Origin: an uncultured Gammaproteobacteria bacterium
GTDB lineage: Bacteria; Pseudomonadota; Gammaproteobacteria; Pseudomonadales; Porticoccaceae
Length of the DNA stretch: 64,000 nt
Direction of reading: 5' to 3'
NCBI GenBank assembly: GCA_913058345.1
Contig: CAJXQR010000001.1
Location: forward strand, 541,555 to 605,554
Numbering within the stretch: the stretch's first letter is position 1; the number at the start of each line of letters is the position of its first letter. Below, in pieces: positions 1 through 9,731 of this stretch. The notes below the pieces were generated by a model. The model was not told the DNA's origin, did no database searches, and worked only from the letters and a program-made list of their open reading frames with translations. The position numbers and the translations under genes were made by a program.

Positions 1-44
1 TGTTTGCTGTTTGCTGTTTGCTGTTTGCTGTTTGCTGTTTGCTG
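1..44. repeat. 7-bp tandem repeat (TGTTTGC)n
   Basis: Six uninterrupted copies of TGTTTGC plus two bases lie at the window edge, so the array may extend further left. Nothing shows that it is translated; the frame running through it has no recognisable product. It looks like a replication-slippage repeat. Confidence 0.9.
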
Positions 45-383
45 CCAAATCCTATCACGGCAACACGTTTTATTTTGCACAACTCTTCCTACAAGCCAGC
101 ACAATTAAACTCCGCCGATAACTTGCAAAAGAACATCGTCATACAGTCATTTTACTCAGTGACTCTATTAAACCGATTTGTTGACACTCTATGTAGAGGA
201 AAAAAATGACTAAAATTAGCGTAGAAGAGTCATGGATATGCGCTAGGCTTTATTAAGATATTATTATTTTTCAGATTAGGGGGAAAAGGAATAATTGGCA
301 TGCACTGAGAGAGGCTGGTTTAGGAAAAACCTTCTTCTCTGCAAAAATGCATCATTTAAGTCTAGGATTGTTAAAACATAAAA
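45..383. other. Non-coding stretch before the tRNA pair
   Basis: AT-rich sequence with no ORF that has both a credible ribosome-binding site and recognisable content. It lies downstream of the minus-strand tRNA genes, so it may hold their termination site, but no clear hairpin with a T-run is visible. Confidence 0.5.
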
Positions 384-460
384 TGGCGGACCGGACGGGA
401 CTCGAACCCGCGACCTCCGGCGTGACAGGCCGGCATTCTAACCAGCTGAACTACCGGTCC
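384..460 (-). tRNA. tRNA-Asp (GTC)
   Basis: The minus strand gives a 77-nt cloverleaf starting GGACCGGTAG and ending GGTCCG-CCA. The anticodon loop CTGTCAC gives anticodon GTC, and the T-loop GGTTCGAGTCC is present. CCA is encoded. It lies 12 nt downstream of tRNA-Val on the same strand, so the two are probably one transcript. Confidence 0.97.
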
Positions 461-472
461 GTTAATGCTTAA

Positions 473-548
473 TGGTGGGTGGTACAGGGGTCGAACCTGT
501 GACCTACGGCTTGTAAGGCCGTTGCTCTCCCAACTGAGCTAACCACCC
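473..548 (-). tRNA. tRNA-Val (TAC)
   Basis: The minus strand gives a 76-nt cloverleaf starting GGGTGGTTAGCTC and ending CACCCA-CCA. The anticodon loop CTTACAA gives anticodon TAC and CCA is encoded. It is the first gene of a Val-Asp tRNA pair. Confidence 0.97.
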
Positions 549-676
549 CTTGAAGCGAGATGCGCATTTTACGCATTTCTGCAGACGAGTCAAACGTTTT
601 AGCTATTTAAGTTATAATTAATTACATATTTTTTTCATTACCACTTTCGTTATAACCACATGAGCCCATCGACACT

Positions 677-1033
677 ATGGAAATCACCAAATCTTTCTCC
701 TTTGAAGCCGCTCACCACCTACCGAATGTACCTGAAGGGCACAAATGCGCCCGCCTTCACGGGCATTCCTTCCATGTTGTGGTGACGGTATCCGGCCCCA
801 TTGATCAGCATCAGGGCTGGGTCATGGATTTTGGCGATATAAAAGAAGCCTGTAAGCCCGTTTTCGAAGCTCTCGACCACCGCTACCTGAATGAAATCAG
901 CGGCCTTGAAAACCCAACCAGCGAAAATATTGCGCTATGGATTTGGGCGCGGCTAAAACCCCAGCTAGCACAACTGAGCCAAGTCGAAGTGCGCGAAACT
1001 TGTACTAGTGCCTGCATCTATCGCGGCGACTAA
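677..1033 (+). CDS. queD: 6-carboxytetrahydropterin synthase QueD
   Basis: Converts 7,8-dihydroneopterin triphosphate to 6-carboxy-5,6,7,8-tetrahydropterin, the second step towards preQ0 and queuosine in tRNA. The 118-residue length fits the bacterial QueD family. Zinc-binding histidines are visible in FEAAHH (about residue 10) and in HKCARLHGHSFHV (about residues 22-34), where the Cys is the catalytic residue of the family. The substrate-binding PTSEN and the C-terminal VEVRETCTSACIY are also typical. The Shine-Dalgarno is weak. A second queuosine gene, queF, lies about 11 kb away on the other strand, so the pathway is scattered. It converges with uvrB. Confidence 0.95.
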   Translation: MEITKSFSFEAAHHLPNVPEGHKCARLHGHSFHVVVTVSGPIDQHQGWVMDFGDIKEACKPVFEALDHRYLNEISGLENPTSENIALWIWARLKPQLAQLSQVEVRETCTSACIYRGD

Positions 1034-1062
1034 GATCGCGATGACTAAGGCCAATAAACACT

Positions 1063-3117
1063 TTAGCCGCCAACGAATTCACTGTGTTTGAGCACCTCTA
1101 GCGCATCACGAACAACAGACGCCTCTTCAAATTCAAGGTTGCGTGCGTGCTCGTACATTTTTTCCTCCATTGATTTTAGTCGTCTCGCCAACTGAGCAGG
1201 ACTGAGACTGTGGGCTTCATGACCCACCTCATACTGTACCTTTTGCTCCGCAACAGCCCGTTGTTGCTTACGCTTGCCTTTTGCAGAGCTCATCGCACCT
1301 TCAAGTACGTCTGGAATCGCCTTAACAATACCCTGTGGTACTAAATTATTGGCCGCGTTGTAAGCCTCTTGCTTGGCCCGACGCCGATCTGTTTCATCTA
1401 TCGCACGTTGCATGGAGCCAGTAACTTTATCCGCGTAGAGAATCGCCTTGCCATTAATATGCCGAGCGGCTCGTCCAATGGTTTGAATCAACGCCTGTTC
1501 CGAACGCAGAAACCCTTCTTTGTCCGCATCAAAGATAGCCACCAAAGAGACCTCTGGCATATCCAAGCCCTCTCTTAAGAGGTTAATACCGACCAGCACA
1601 TCAAACTCACCACGGCGCAAATCGCGAATAATTTCGACGCGTTCAACCGTGTCAATATCGGAGTGTACGTAGCGCACACGAACGCCATGTTCGTCGAGAA
1701 AATCCGTTAGGTCTTCTGCCATGCGCTTGGTTAAGGTTGTAATTAGCACTCGCTCATCAAGCGCCACACAACGTTTAATCTCGTTCATCACATCATCGAC
1801 CTGATGACCCGCCGGGCGAATTTCAATCTCCGGGTCGACCAGACCCGTCGGCCTCACTACTTGCTCGACCACCATTCCCGCGCGCTCGGCCTCGTACTTA
1901 CCCGGTGTCGCGGAGACAAAAACCGTCTGCGGAATCAACGCTTCCCACTCATCAAAACGCAAAGGGCGGTTATCCAGAGCCGAGGGCAAACGAAAGCCAT
2001 AATTAACCAGCGTTTCTTTACGTGAACGGTCGCCCTTATACATGCCACCAATCTGTGGCACTGAGACATGGGACTCGTCCACAACTAACAGCGCATCATC
2101 GGGCAGATAATCAAACAGAGTTGGCGGTGCATCACCGGGCTCTCGGCCCGATAGATAACGACTATAATTCTCGATGCCCGAGCAATAACCCAGCTCCTGC
2201 ATCATCTCCAGGTCATAGCGTGTACGCTCAGCTAAACGCTGGGCCTCAACCAGTTTGTCATTGCTGCGCAACTGTTCCAGGCGCTCCTGAAGCTCCACTT
2301 TAATATCCTCCACCGCATCCATAATCGTCGAGCGCGGAGTTACATAGTGAGATTTGGGATACACCGTCACCCGCGGCAAGCGTTGCAGCACTTCGCCAGT
2401 CAGGGGATCAAAGAGGGAAATGTTCTCCACCTCTTCGTCAAATAACTCGATACGCACCGCATCCTTTTCCGAATCTGCCGGAAAAATATCAATCACATCG
2501 CCACGCACCCGGTAATTAGAGCGCTCAAAAGCAATATCATTGCGCGTGTACTGTAGCTCGGCGAGGCGCCGCAAAATACTGCGCTGGTCGATGATGTCGC
2601 CGCGCACCACATGCAACAGCATCTTTAAATAGGAGTCTGGATCACCCAGCCCGTAAATTGCCGACACCGTCGCCACCACAATGACATCACGACGTTCCAT
2701 CAAAGCCTTAGTGGCCGACAAACGCATTTGCTCAATGTGCTGATTGACTGAGGCATCCTTTTCTATAAAAGTATTCGAGGCTGGCACATAGGCTTCTGGC
2801 TGATAGTAGTCATAATAAGAGACGAAATATTCCACCGAGTTTTTCGGGAAGAATTCCTTCATTTCACCATAGAGCTGCGCCGCCAGCGTTTTATTATGGG
2901 CCATAACAATAGTCGGCCGTTGTACCTCCTCAATCACCTTGGCGACGGTAAAGGTCTTACCCGAGCCCGTCACTCCCAATAGCGTGAGGCCGGCAAGCCC
3001 CGCGTCCAACCCGGTAACCAGTTGTTTAATGGCCTCCGGTTGATCACCGGCGGGTTGGTAGGGACTGACAACTTCAAAGCGTTTTGAGTGAGAAGAGATA
3101 GAGCTAACTGTACTCAT
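1063..3117 (-). CDS. uvrB: Excinuclease ABC subunit B (UvrB)
   Basis: Damage-verifying helicase-like subunit of nucleotide excision repair, acting with UvrA and UvrC on DNA. The 684-residue length is normal. Walker A GVTGSGKT lies at residues 48-55 and the beta-hairpin [11 protein letters not shown], which inserts behind damage, at about 101-111. The helicase motif VVDESH is in the middle, with helicase motifs V/VI ([17 protein letters not shown] and QTIGRAARH) after it. A C-terminal UVR motif ([18 protein letters not shown]) for UvrC contact is present. The Shine-Dalgarno is weak. No good LexA box is visible upstream, although an AT-rich half-match occurs at about 3145-3165. Confidence 0.98.
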   Translation of the reverse strand: MSTVSSISSHSKRFEVVSPYQPAGDQPEAIKQLVTGLDAGLAGLTLLGVTGSGKTFTVAKVIEEVQRPTIVMAHNKTLAAQLYGEMKEFFPKNSVEYFVSYYDYYQPEAYVPASNTFIEKDASVNQHIEQMRLSATKALMERRDVIVVATVSAIYGLGDPDSYLKMLLHVVRGDIIDQRSILRRLAELQYTRNDIAFERSNYRVRGDVIDIFPADSEKDAVRIELFDEEVENISLFDPLTGEVLQRLPRVTVYPKSHYVTPRSTIMDAVEDIKVELQERLEQLRSNDKLVEAQRLAERTRYDLEMMQELGYCSGIENYSRYLSGREPGDAPPTLFDYLPDDALLVVDESHVSVPQIGGMYKGDRSRKETLVNYGFRLPSALDNRPLRFDEWEALIPQTVFVSATPGKYEAERAGMVVEQVVRPTGLVDPEIEIRPAGHQVDDVMNEIKRCVALDERVLITTLTKRMAEDLTDFLDEHGVRVRYVHSDIDTVERVEIIRDLRRGEFDVLVGINLLREGLDMPEVSLVAIFDADKEGFLRSEQALIQTIGRAARHINGKAILYADKVTGSMQRAIDETDRRRAKQEAYNAANNLVPQGIVKAIPDVLEGAMSSAKGKRKQQRAVAEQKVQYEVGHEAHSLSPAQLARRLKSMEEKMYEHARNLEFEEASVVRDALEVLKHSEFVGG

Positions 3118-3227
3118 AGGACTAATTTACGGCCTGTTAAATAATAAACACGATAAGTCGTCAATAAAGCTCAAGGAACGCTTGACTGACCCAAGACCCG
3201 ACTATATCATGGCGCCGCTTTTGCAGT

Positions 3228-3303
3228 TCCGCCTTAGCTCAGTTGGTAGAGCAAATGACTGTTAATCATTGGGTCGCTGGTTCGAGCCCAGCAGGCGGAG
3301 CCA
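3228..3303 (+). tRNA. tRNA-Asn (GTT)
   Basis: A 76-nt cloverleaf starts TCCGCCTTAGCTCAG and ends GGCGGAG-CCA. The anticodon loop CTGTTAA gives GTT, and CCA is encoded. It is a single gene followed directly by a strong terminator. Confidence 0.97.
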
Positions 3304-3313
3304 AACAATGAAG

Positions 3314-3345
3314 AAAAGGTCTGTAGAAATACAGGCCTTTTTTTT
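3314..3345 (+). terminator. Rho-independent terminator of tRNA-Asn
   Basis: The inverted repeat AAAAGGTCTGTA / TACAGGCCTTTT (one G-U pair, GAAA loop) runs into eight T residues, 10 nt after the tRNA CCA end. Confidence 0.92.
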
Positions 3346-3579
3346 CGCCCCACATTAAATCGCCTTAGTTTCACACCGGCTTCTTTTCTCCATGAAAGGC
3401 TGGCGGCGATTATTGACAGCATCTTTGTTCACGCCTTCACGCCCTGCCCTCTCCTCAATCCTAGTCGTTATATAAAGCACTCTCCGTTTGCATCTCGACT
3501 AAACATGGCTCTCACCTATCAGGCTATGTTATTTTATACGGTGATAAAAATTCCTATAAACTTCAAACAGGAGTGCACC

Positions 3580-4710
3580 ATGTTGCAGGCCCTTAAATTT
3601 CTCCCAAAAGCTAGCCTCATGGCTATCTTTGTTGTTTCGGTATCCGCTTGCTCTGACGCCAAACAAGAAGACGACAAACACAAAGCTACTAACGAAAAGA
3701 GTCCGGCTGAAGCGAAAAGCTCCGCTTACCAGGCCCCACGTAACTCCAGTGGTCAACCAGACTTACAGGGTATTTGGGATTTCCGCACCCTGACACCGTT
3801 GGAGCGCCCCATAGAGCTGGGCGATAAAGCCGTTTTTACCGAGGAAGAACAAGCCGCCTTCAAATCAAAAACCATTGATTCTCTCGATGTTGATAAGGCA
3901 AGAGACGAAGATGCCGTTACCGACACCAATACCGATGTAGAAGGGGCCTACAACAATTTCTGGTTCGACTACGGTAGTTCAATGAGTGAGGACAGAAGAA
4001 CCTCTCTGATTATCAAACCAGAAAACGGCCGCTTACCCGCGCTCACCGAAGAAGCTATAGCACGAATGAAACAAAATCATTTACGCAATTACCCCGTTCG
4101 CGACATTCTCTCCATTGGTGTGAAAGATTTTCGTCCAGTGGGGCCCGAGAGCCTCGGCCTGTCTGAACGCTGCCTGTTAAGCTTTAACGCCGGCCCACCG
4201 CTGACGCCTAGCGCTTACAACAACAACCTACGCATCATTCAAACACCCCAACACGTGGTGATCTTTACTGAAATGATTCACGACGCCCGCATTGTGCCCA
4301 TCGACGGTAGCCCCCACTTACCCGCAGAAATGACCAAATGGACAGGTGATTCACGGGGTCACTGGGACGGCGACACGCTCGTCGTTGAAACCACTAACTT
4401 CACCGGTAAGACACCGACCTTCCAGATGCCCATCAACCTGGTCGACCCGACAATGAACGGTGTGGTTGGCACCGGTGAGAACTTTACGCTAGTCGAGCGT
4501 TTCACGCGCACGAGTGATTCTGTCATTGTTTATGAATACACCGTGACTGACCCCAGCACCTTCACTGAGCCCTTCACCGTTGCTATTCCTCTAAAAGCAA
4601 ATGACAGTCAGTTATTTGAGTACGCTTGTCACGAGGGCAATCACGGTGCTGCAGGCATGTTGTCAGGTGCCCGCCAGGAAGAAAAAGAAGAAGCAAAAGA
4701 ACAGAATTAA
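3580..4710 (+). CDS. Conserved lipoprotein of unknown function
   Basis: A 376-residue predicted lipoprotein. The chosen ATG follows a CAGGAG Shine-Dalgarno by 7 nt; an in-frame ATG at 3505 lacks one and would bury the signal peptide. The N-terminus has a hydrophobic segment ending in the lipobox VSAC (about residues 19-22), so the mature protein is probably membrane-anchored in the envelope. A charged linker follows, then a globular part with motifs such as QPDLQGIWDFRTLTPLERP, RCLLSFNAGPP, HVVIFTEMIHDARIVPIDG and DSRGHWDGDTLVVETTNF. I know these motifs only from uncharacterised proteins of marine gammaproteobacteria and acidobacteria. No catalytic motif is recognised. It is a stand-alone gene closed by a terminator. 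Confidence 0.85.
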   Translation: MLQALKFLPKASLMAIFVVSVSACSDAKQEDDKHKATNEKSPAEAKSSAYQAPRNSSGQPDLQGIWDFRTLTPLERPIELGDKAVFTEEEQAAFKSKTIDSLDVDKARDEDAVTDTNTDVEGAYNNFWFDYGSSMSEDRRTSLIIKPENGRLPALTEEAIARMKQNHLRNYPVRDILSIGVKDFRPVGPESLGLSERCLLSFNAGPPLTPSAYNNNLRIIQTPQHVVIFTEMIHDARIVPIDGSPHLPAEMTKWTGDSRGHWDGDTLVVETTNFTGKTPTFQMPINLVDPTMNGVVGTGENFTLVERFTRTSDSVIVYEYTVTDPSTFTEPFTVAIPLKANDSQLFEYACHEGNHGAAGMLSGARQEEKEEAKEQN

Positions 4711-4732
4711 TCACCTTCAGTCATCACAAGAG

Positions 4733-4778
4733 AACGGGGCATTCAGCCATAACACGGCGAATGCCCCGTTCCTTTTGC
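4733..4778 (+). terminator. Probable terminator after the lipoprotein gene
   Basis: A 12-bp perfect stem AACGGGGCATTC / GAATGCCCCGTT with a 14-nt loop is followed by CCTTTTG, 23 nt after the stop codon. The T-run is short, so efficiency is uncertain. Confidence 0.65.
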
Positions 4779-4829
4779 ATAGCAACAATGAGCTTCAACC
4801 CCGGCTCTTCACACCTTAACCTTCTCAAA

Positions 4830-6356
4830 TTAAAGAGAACCTAAGAAAATATCCGGCACCTCGTTCCATGCTTCGCGTTCGATGTCATAAGGTGCACTTT
4901 CGCGGTGACAGTTTTCTCCAAAAATTTGAGTTGTTCGGTGTTCTTTATCGTAGGCACCCCAGCCCGGTTTACCGTCACGGGCAAAAGCCACCCAAGCATC
5001 CATGGTGTGTTTTGCTAGCGCATCCGCCGCCGGCCCTTCACCATAAAATTTCGCCGCACCCTTCTTCTTATGCGTACCAAAAACATACGCTAATTCTATT
5101 GCGTGACAAGACTTCATCGCTCCTTTGGCCGCAGGCGACTGCCAGTCAAAGAGGTACGCATAAACTTCACTATTATGAGGCTGCTGAGCTTCCAGCAAGC
5201 GCAGTGCTGGCAAACGAAAAATGCGATCCGTTTGTATAGCGATAAAAACTTGTGGCGGCGTAGGCTCAATGCCACGCTGCACTAAGGCTTCTTTATAAGC
5301 TGCAACCAAACTCGGAATGTAAGCGGGGTCGACCAAATAACCCAGGCGCTTGGCCATGGTCTCGTCATTGAGTTTCGTAATCGCGGGCTGAAAAGCACCA
5401 AATAGCTGCCACTCATCGAGGGTACTACCGGCCATAATCGGCACCTGGGCGACACCACCCTTGCGCACGGTTTCAATGGGCAGGTCGGGCAAGACCTCAC
5501 CATCGACGACGGGCCGAAATGGCAAACCACCCACTTTTGACAGCGGATAGCCGTCCACCTTGCCACCTTCAATGCGCCGTTGAGCACGTAAGAGATCGTC
5601 CATAGTTGCCGACATCAGGCCCTGAGCATTGAGCCCGGTACATTTCATAATCGCCTCGCCTATCAATGCGCCCGAGGCTTTTGTCGCAACAGTGTGGCAA
5701 GCACCCGACTGAGGAATGGCTTTGTGAAACAGGCCCTGCGCCGCTGGTAACCCCAGCAGTGCTCCCACACTCATTCCCCCTGCTGATTCGCCAAATAGCG
5801 TGACATTGTCAGGGTCTCCACCAAAAAATGCGATATTGTCCTGCACCCACTCAAGCGCCTTCACTTGATCGAGCAAGCCCTCATTACCTATAGCGGGAAT
5901 ACGTCCCTCAGTGGCTTCGTTTAAATTGGCAAAACCCAACAAGCCGAGACGGTAATTAATTGTGACCACCACTACGTCACCGTGGCGGCTCAGCTCACGC
6001 CCCTCATAAACGCCCTGACTGCTAGCCCCAACGGTGAAACCGCCGCCGTGTATCCACACCATTACGGGACGGTCTGCAGAGTCGGCAGCGGGAGTCCAGA
6101 TATTCAGGCTAAGACAGGCTTCGTCCTGCTCGCCCTGATCCGCTCCCATAATAGCCGCCATGTCAGAACGATTTTGTGGTGCCCATTTACCGTATTCGCT
6201 ACCGTCGATCACGCCGGCCCAGGCCCAGGGGTCCTGCGGTGGCAGCCAACGCAATTCACCCACCGGCGGAGCCCCATAAGGAATACCCTTGAAAGCCCAG
6301 ATACCTTCTTGTTTCTGCCCTTTAACTTTGCCAAAACAGGTATCGACGACGGTCAT
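4830..6356 (-). CDS. Type-B carboxylesterase family protein
   Basis: A 508-residue alpha/beta-hydrolase of the carboxylesterase/lipase (COesterase) family, expected to hydrolyse carboxylic esters. The N-terminal part shows GIWAFKGIPYGAPPVGELRW and the oxyanion-hole motif PVMVWIHGGGF. The nucleophile elbow is GESAGGMS (Ser), an acidic residue is seen in AGSTLDEW, and the catalytic His is in SCHAIELAYVFG. No signal peptide is seen, so it is probably cytoplasmic. An AAGGA Shine-Dalgarno sits about 11 nt before the start. It is a single gene, convergent with the lipoprotein gene. Physiological substrate unknown. Confidence 0.9.
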   Translation of the reverse strand: MTVVDTCFGKVKGQKQEGIWAFKGIPYGAPPVGELRWLPPQDPWAWAGVIDGSEYGKWAPQNRSDMAAIMGADQGEQDEACLSLNIWTPAADSADRPVMVWIHGGGFTVGASSQGVYEGRELSRHGDVVVVTINYRLGLLGFANLNEATEGRIPAIGNEGLLDQVKALEWVQDNIAFFGGDPDNVTLFGESAGGMSVGALLGLPAAQGLFHKAIPQSGACHTVATKASGALIGEAIMKCTGLNAQGLMSATMDDLLRAQRRIEGGKVDGYPLSKVGGLPFRPVVDGEVLPDLPIETVRKGGVAQVPIMAGSTLDEWQLFGAFQPAITKLNDETMAKRLGYLVDPAYIPSLVAAYKEALVQRGIEPTPPQVFIAIQTDRIFRLPALRLLEAQQPHNSEVYAYLFDWQSPAAKGAMKSCHAIELAYVFGTHKKKGAAKFYGEGPAADALAKHTMDAWVAFARDGKPGWGAYDKEHRTTQIFGENCHRESAPYDIEREAWNEVPDIFLGSL

Positions 6357-6433
6357 TTTATGACTTCCTTAAGATAAAACGCGAAAGCTTGCCCCGTCTC
6401 TGAAAATCAAGCCGGGGTTCAAGCCAGGAAAAG

Positions 6434-6448
6434 CCTGCCTAAAGCAGG
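6434..6448. terminator. Small hairpin between esterase and DUF1499 genes
   Basis: CCTGC-CTAAA-GCAGG is followed by TATTTTTATT on the plus strand and by CTTTTCC on the minus strand. On the minus strand it is placed to end the msrB-DUF1499 transcript. The stem is only 5 bp, so support is weak. Confidence 0.35.
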
Positions 6449-6510
6449 TATTTTTATTGTTAGTGTGTCAATTAACACGCCTATCGGGAGTATTTATTAT
6501 CCAATAAGCA

Positions 6511-7272
6511 TTAATTTTTTAGTTGGTTTTGCAGTGCATTCAAAAAACTGTCGATACGCGCCGCATTCTTGCCCAGATCAGAAACACCGACCCTGGACAC
6601 CGAGCGCACATCAATAACAAGGTTTTCTACGGGCGGTGATCTTGGTTCGTCGCTACCGCCAACAGCTATGTCCTTGGACACCGCAGTACCAATACGAATG
6701 ACAACATCATCGGTAAAACCCATCAATGGCGTAGTGGCTGCCGCTTCAATATGGCCCCGGTCTTTATCTTCGCCCAGTATCCGCCATTGCTTATCGGCAA
6801 TAACCGCCTTGGCAGCAGCCCAGGCGTCGGCTTGACTAGCAGTGACATGTAGAGGCTTGAGTTGCGGATAGCCCAAGCGTTGCTGCTCGGCCAGGGCCGC
6901 CCCCCCATGCTCTAGGGTATTATCGCCCGGCACTCTTTCCGACTGGGCAAAAACAAAAACCGGTGGCTGCTCCAAATCCGTACTGATATCGTGAATTGGG
7001 GGCGCATGGAAACTATCCAGTCCCACTTGAGATACAACCACGGCCACTGGCAGCAGGCAAAGACATAACCACATTACCAGCTTTCCCAGCTTCTGCTTTC
7101 TTGCCAAGCGGCGAAAAATCAAGGCAGCCGCTGTCATCGACACAAGCACACAGGCAACCAGGCCCAGCGCCAGAGTAGAGAAACTGGTGCCAAGGGGCAG
7201 CAGCCCCAGACGAAAGCTCAGAGCACCAGCGAGAACAAGAGCAAGGCTTAGGAGGCTAGCAAGACGAAGCAT
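6511..7272 (-). CDS. DUF1499 domain membrane protein
   Basis: A 253-residue protein with three hydrophobic segments in the first ~85 residues (LLSLALVLAGALSFRLGLL, LALGLVACVLVSMTAAALIF, LVMWLCLCLLPVAVVVSQV). A soluble C-terminal domain follows with the DUF1499 pattern: KQWRILGEDKDRGHIEAAATTPLMGFTDDVVIRI shortened here to its cores WRIL..IEAAATT..GFTDDVVIRI, then VIDVRSVSRVG. Function is not known for the family. Its ATG abuts the TAA stop of msrB, so the two are co-transcribed and probably translationally coupled. A link to oxidative damage repair is only suggested by that neighbour. Confidence 0.85.
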   Translation of the reverse strand: MLRLASLLSLALVLAGALSFRLGLLPLGTSFSTLALGLVACVLVSMTAAALIFRRLARKQKLGKLVMWLCLCLLPVAVVVSQVGLDSFHAPPIHDISTDLEQPPVFVFAQSERVPGDNTLEHGGAALAEQQRLGYPQLKPLHVTASQADAWAAAKAVIADKQWRILGEDKDRGHIEAAATTPLMGFTDDVVIRIGTAVSKDIAVGGSDEPRSPPVENLVIDVRSVSRVGVSDLGKNAARIDSFLNALQNQLKN

Positions 7273-7686
7273 TTAGCATGAACTCTCGTCAGCTTCAGGC
7301 TCAAACTTCAATGACAGAGAATTAACGCAATAACGCAGTCCCGTCGGCTTCGGACCATCCGGGAAGACGTGCCCCAAATGACTGCCGCAGTGAGAACACA
7401 TGATTTCCGTGCGCTCCATACCGCGAGAGGTATCGGTCTCTGTATCAATACCATTTTCTTCAGCTTGCGCAAAAAAGCTCGGCCAACCGCTGCCGGAGTC
7501 ATACTTAGCGTCAGACTCAAATAAAGTATTTTCGCAACAGGCGCAGACATATTTCCCGGGGGATGTCTCAGTGTAATACTCACCAGTGAACGGCCTTTCA
7601 GTGCCTTTCTCGCGACAAATTTCAAATTGCTCCGCAGAGAGTTTTTCACGCCAATAGTTTTCGTCTTTCTCTTTCCAGTTTGTCAT
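7273..7686 (-). CDS. msrB: Peptide-methionine (R)-S-oxide reductase MsrB
   Basis: Reduces the R-epimer of methionine sulfoxide in oxidised proteins. The 137-residue length is typical for the single-domain enzyme. Visible features are the zinc CxxC pairs (CACCEN and MCSHCGSH), the substrate motif YDSGSGWPSF, and GHVFPDGPKPTGLRYCVNSLSL with the catalytic Cys (RYCVNS). It is the first gene of a two-gene operon with the DUF1499 protein. The Shine-Dalgarno GAGGA lies about 10 nt upstream. Confidence 0.97.
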   Translation of the reverse strand: MTNWKEKDENYWREKLSAEQFEICREKGTERPFTGEYYTETSPGKYVCACCENTLFESDAKYDSGSGWPSFFAQAEENGIDTETDTSRGMERTEIMCSHCGSHLGHVFPDGPKPTGLRYCVNSLSLKFEPEADESSC

Positions 7687-7825
7687 GGCTTCTAATCCTC
7701 ATTCGTTTGTTTTCTCGATTTGTTAAAGTCTGCATCCTGCTAAACGCCTACAAGTGCAGACAATACGCTACAATTCGATCTACTCAAAACCTTAACACCT
7801 TTCATTTGTTGGGAAGCAAATCCTC

Positions 7826-9046
7826 ATGAGGCATTTTCAAAAGTCTACCAAATTAGACAACGTTTGTTACGACATTCGCGGCCCCGTACTCGATCAAGCC
7901 CACCGGCTTGAAGAGGAAGGACACCGTATTCTGAAATTGAATATTGGCAACCCTGCGCCCTTCGGTTTTGAAGCCCCTGACGAAATTATTCAAGATGTGA
8001 TTCTCAACCTGGTTGAAGCCCAGGGCTACAGCCACTCGAAAGGTATTTTCAGCGCTCGCAAAGCGGTCATGCAACGCTGCCAGATTCAAGGCATCGCCAA
8101 TGTCGAAATCGACGACATTATCCTCGGCAACGGCGTCAGTGAACTCATAGTGATGGCCATGCAGGCCCTGCTTAACGATGGTGATGAAGTGCTCATCCCC
8201 TCCCCCGACTACCCCCTTTGGACAGCCGCCGTTACCCTTGCCGGTGGTAAAGCCGTGCACTATCGCTGTGACGAGTCCGCCGACTGGCAACCGGACCTCG
8301 ACGACATGGCCAGTAAAATCACCCCCAACACCAAGGGCATCGTCGTTATCAACCCCAACAACCCCACCGGGGCGGTGTACAGTCAAGACGTGCTTAAACA
8401 CATTATCGAGCTCGCCCGAGTCAACGACCTGGTCATGTTTGCCGATGAAATCTATGACCGCATCCTCTACGATGGCGCCGTGCACCACCCTATGGCCAGC
8501 CTCGCCGATGACATCCTTTTTATCACCTTTAATGGCCTCTCGAAAAATTATCGCCTGGCTGGTTTTCGCTCTGGCTGGCTCATTGCCAGCGGAGCCAAAC
8601 ACCGTGCCCGCAACTATATACAAGGCATGGAAATGCTCGCCTCCATGCGCCTATGCGCTAACGTGCCATCCATGTACGCCATTCAAACAGCACTTGGCGG
8701 TCGCCAAACCATCGACGACCTGGTAACTGAAGGTGGACGCTTCTATGAACAACGCAACCTCGCCTGGGAAAAGCTCACCGCCATCCCCGGTGTTAGCTGC
8801 GTCAAACCCAAAGGCGCCCTCTACCTCTTTCCGAAACTCGACCCGCAGGTTTACCCTATCGCCAATGACGAGCAAATCGTGCTCGACCTTCTCCTCCAGG
8901 AGAAAATGTTACTGGTACAGGGCAGCGCCTTTAACTGGGGCGACACTCAGCACTTCCGCATAGTCTTCCTGCCTCGCGAGCACGAATTAAACGATGCCAT
9001 CGAACGACTGGCGCGTTTTTTAGGGCGTATGCGTGAAGGAGGCTAA
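7826..9046 (+). CDS. alaA: Alanine/glutamate-pyruvate aminotransferase AlaA
   Basis: PLP-dependent fold-type I transaminase making alanine from pyruvate and glutamate. The 406-residue sequence follows E. coli AlaA (YfbQ) closely: KLDNVCYDIRGPVLDQA at the N-terminus, LNIGNPAPFGFEAPDE, NGVSELIVMAMQALL, INPNNPTGAVYS, FADEIYDRILYDGA, and the PLP lysine in FNGLSKNYRLAGFRSGW. The C-terminal AFNWGDTQHFRIVFLPRE carries the substrate-binding Arg. It is divergent from msrB across 139 bp and monocistronic. Confidence 0.95.
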   Translation: MRHFQKSTKLDNVCYDIRGPVLDQAHRLEEEGHRILKLNIGNPAPFGFEAPDEIIQDVILNLVEAQGYSHSKGIFSARKAVMQRCQIQGIANVEIDDIILGNGVSELIVMAMQALLNDGDEVLIPSPDYPLWTAAVTLAGGKAVHYRCDESADWQPDLDDMASKITPNTKGIVVINPNNPTGAVYSQDVLKHIIELARVNDLVMFADEIYDRILYDGAVHHPMASLADDILFITFNGLSKNYRLAGFRSGWLIASGAKHRARNYIQGMEMLASMRLCANVPSMYAIQTALGGRQTIDDLVTEGGRFYEQRNLAWEKLTAIPGVSCVKPKGALYLFPKLDPQVYPIANDEQIVLDLLLQEKMLLVQGSAFNWGDTQHFRIVFLPREHELNDAIERLARFLGRMREGG

Positions 9047-9494
9047 GACTTCCTCCTTCTGATAAATATCGACCGACACCTGTAACTTTTAGACGAATAG
9101 CATTGCGATAATTTGCTCGACCAGCCGCCCGTCGTAAAGTGGGCTACGGATAGAGGGCATTCGAAACGACACCCTCTTTTACACTAACAACTCTCCAGCT
9201 ATAAACACACGATCAGAGTGGGTGCTCGCAAGACACCCCTTCTAGCACGCGAGTCAAAACCAGCTACTAAATAATGTGCTACTAACCTAGTCACTCCTTC
9301 TTATATTCTTTGCTGTTCAACAACCATCAACCCAAACTCAACATGAGAGTTTTGACAGACATCATAAAATTAAAACGGAATACCAGGACCTGAACAATCA
9401 GGGGTAATGTAGTGGTTTATGATTTTTTATTGTCATAAAGCTATGCTATGTTCAGCATCAACTATTGGAAATGTTGCAGTAAGAGGAGTCGACA
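9047..9494. other. Intergenic region after alaA
   Basis: 448 bp without a credible gene. A weak terminator-like hairpin AGAGGG(14 nt)CCCTCT followed by TTTT lies at 9152-9181, about 105 nt after the alaA stop. The last ~80 bp before the next gene are AT-rich and probably carry its promoter, but no clear -35/-10 pair is assigned. Confidence 0.5.
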
Positions 9495-9731
9495 ATGAAC
9501 AAAGAAACCCCGAGAAATAAGCGTGAAGTTGGCCCACTCGATTTTGAGGGTGCTGCGCTTATTAATCCCGATGGTAGTGAAACACCCATCACCGATGAGA
9601 TGATTGAGAAGGCCTGTAATGATCTTGAAGTGAGATCACAGAAAGAAAACAAGACTCATAACATGAGTCGTCTTGGCTTAGCCGGGCTTAGCCAGCAAAG
9701 ACACGCCTTACTGAATGTTAAAACCCAGTAG
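9495..9731 (+). CDS. Small conserved protein, PA1571-like
   Basis: A 78-residue protein preceded by a strong AGAGGAG Shine-Dalgarno 7-8 nt before the ATG. The middle reads GAALINPDGSETPITDEMIEKAC and is followed by MSRLGLAGLSQQR. A short 'aliid..GkEipITeemI..AC' block is what I recall of the PA1571 family of Pseudomonas and relatives, whose function is unknown; that match is from memory. It overlaps the 3' end of the opposing pdxB gene by about 24 nt, so the two genes converge. Confidence 0.7.
   Translation: MNKETPRNKREVGPLDFEGAALINPDGSETPITDEMIEKACNDLEVRSQKENKTHNMSRLGLAGLSQQRHALLNVKTQ

Noticed and set aside
3140..3170. LexA-box-like element upstream of uvrB
   Set aside because: GTGT and ACAG halves are present in AT-rich DNA, but the spacing is 10 instead of 8, so it does not fit CTGT-N8-ACAG.
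4601..4844. Two 72-codon frames at the end of the lipoprotein gene
   Set aside because: They overlap the real gene and its terminator in other frames.
7853..8623. 256-codon minus-strand frame opposite alaA
   Set aside because: It is the antisense shadow of a strongly conserved gene; GC-rich third positions keep it open.
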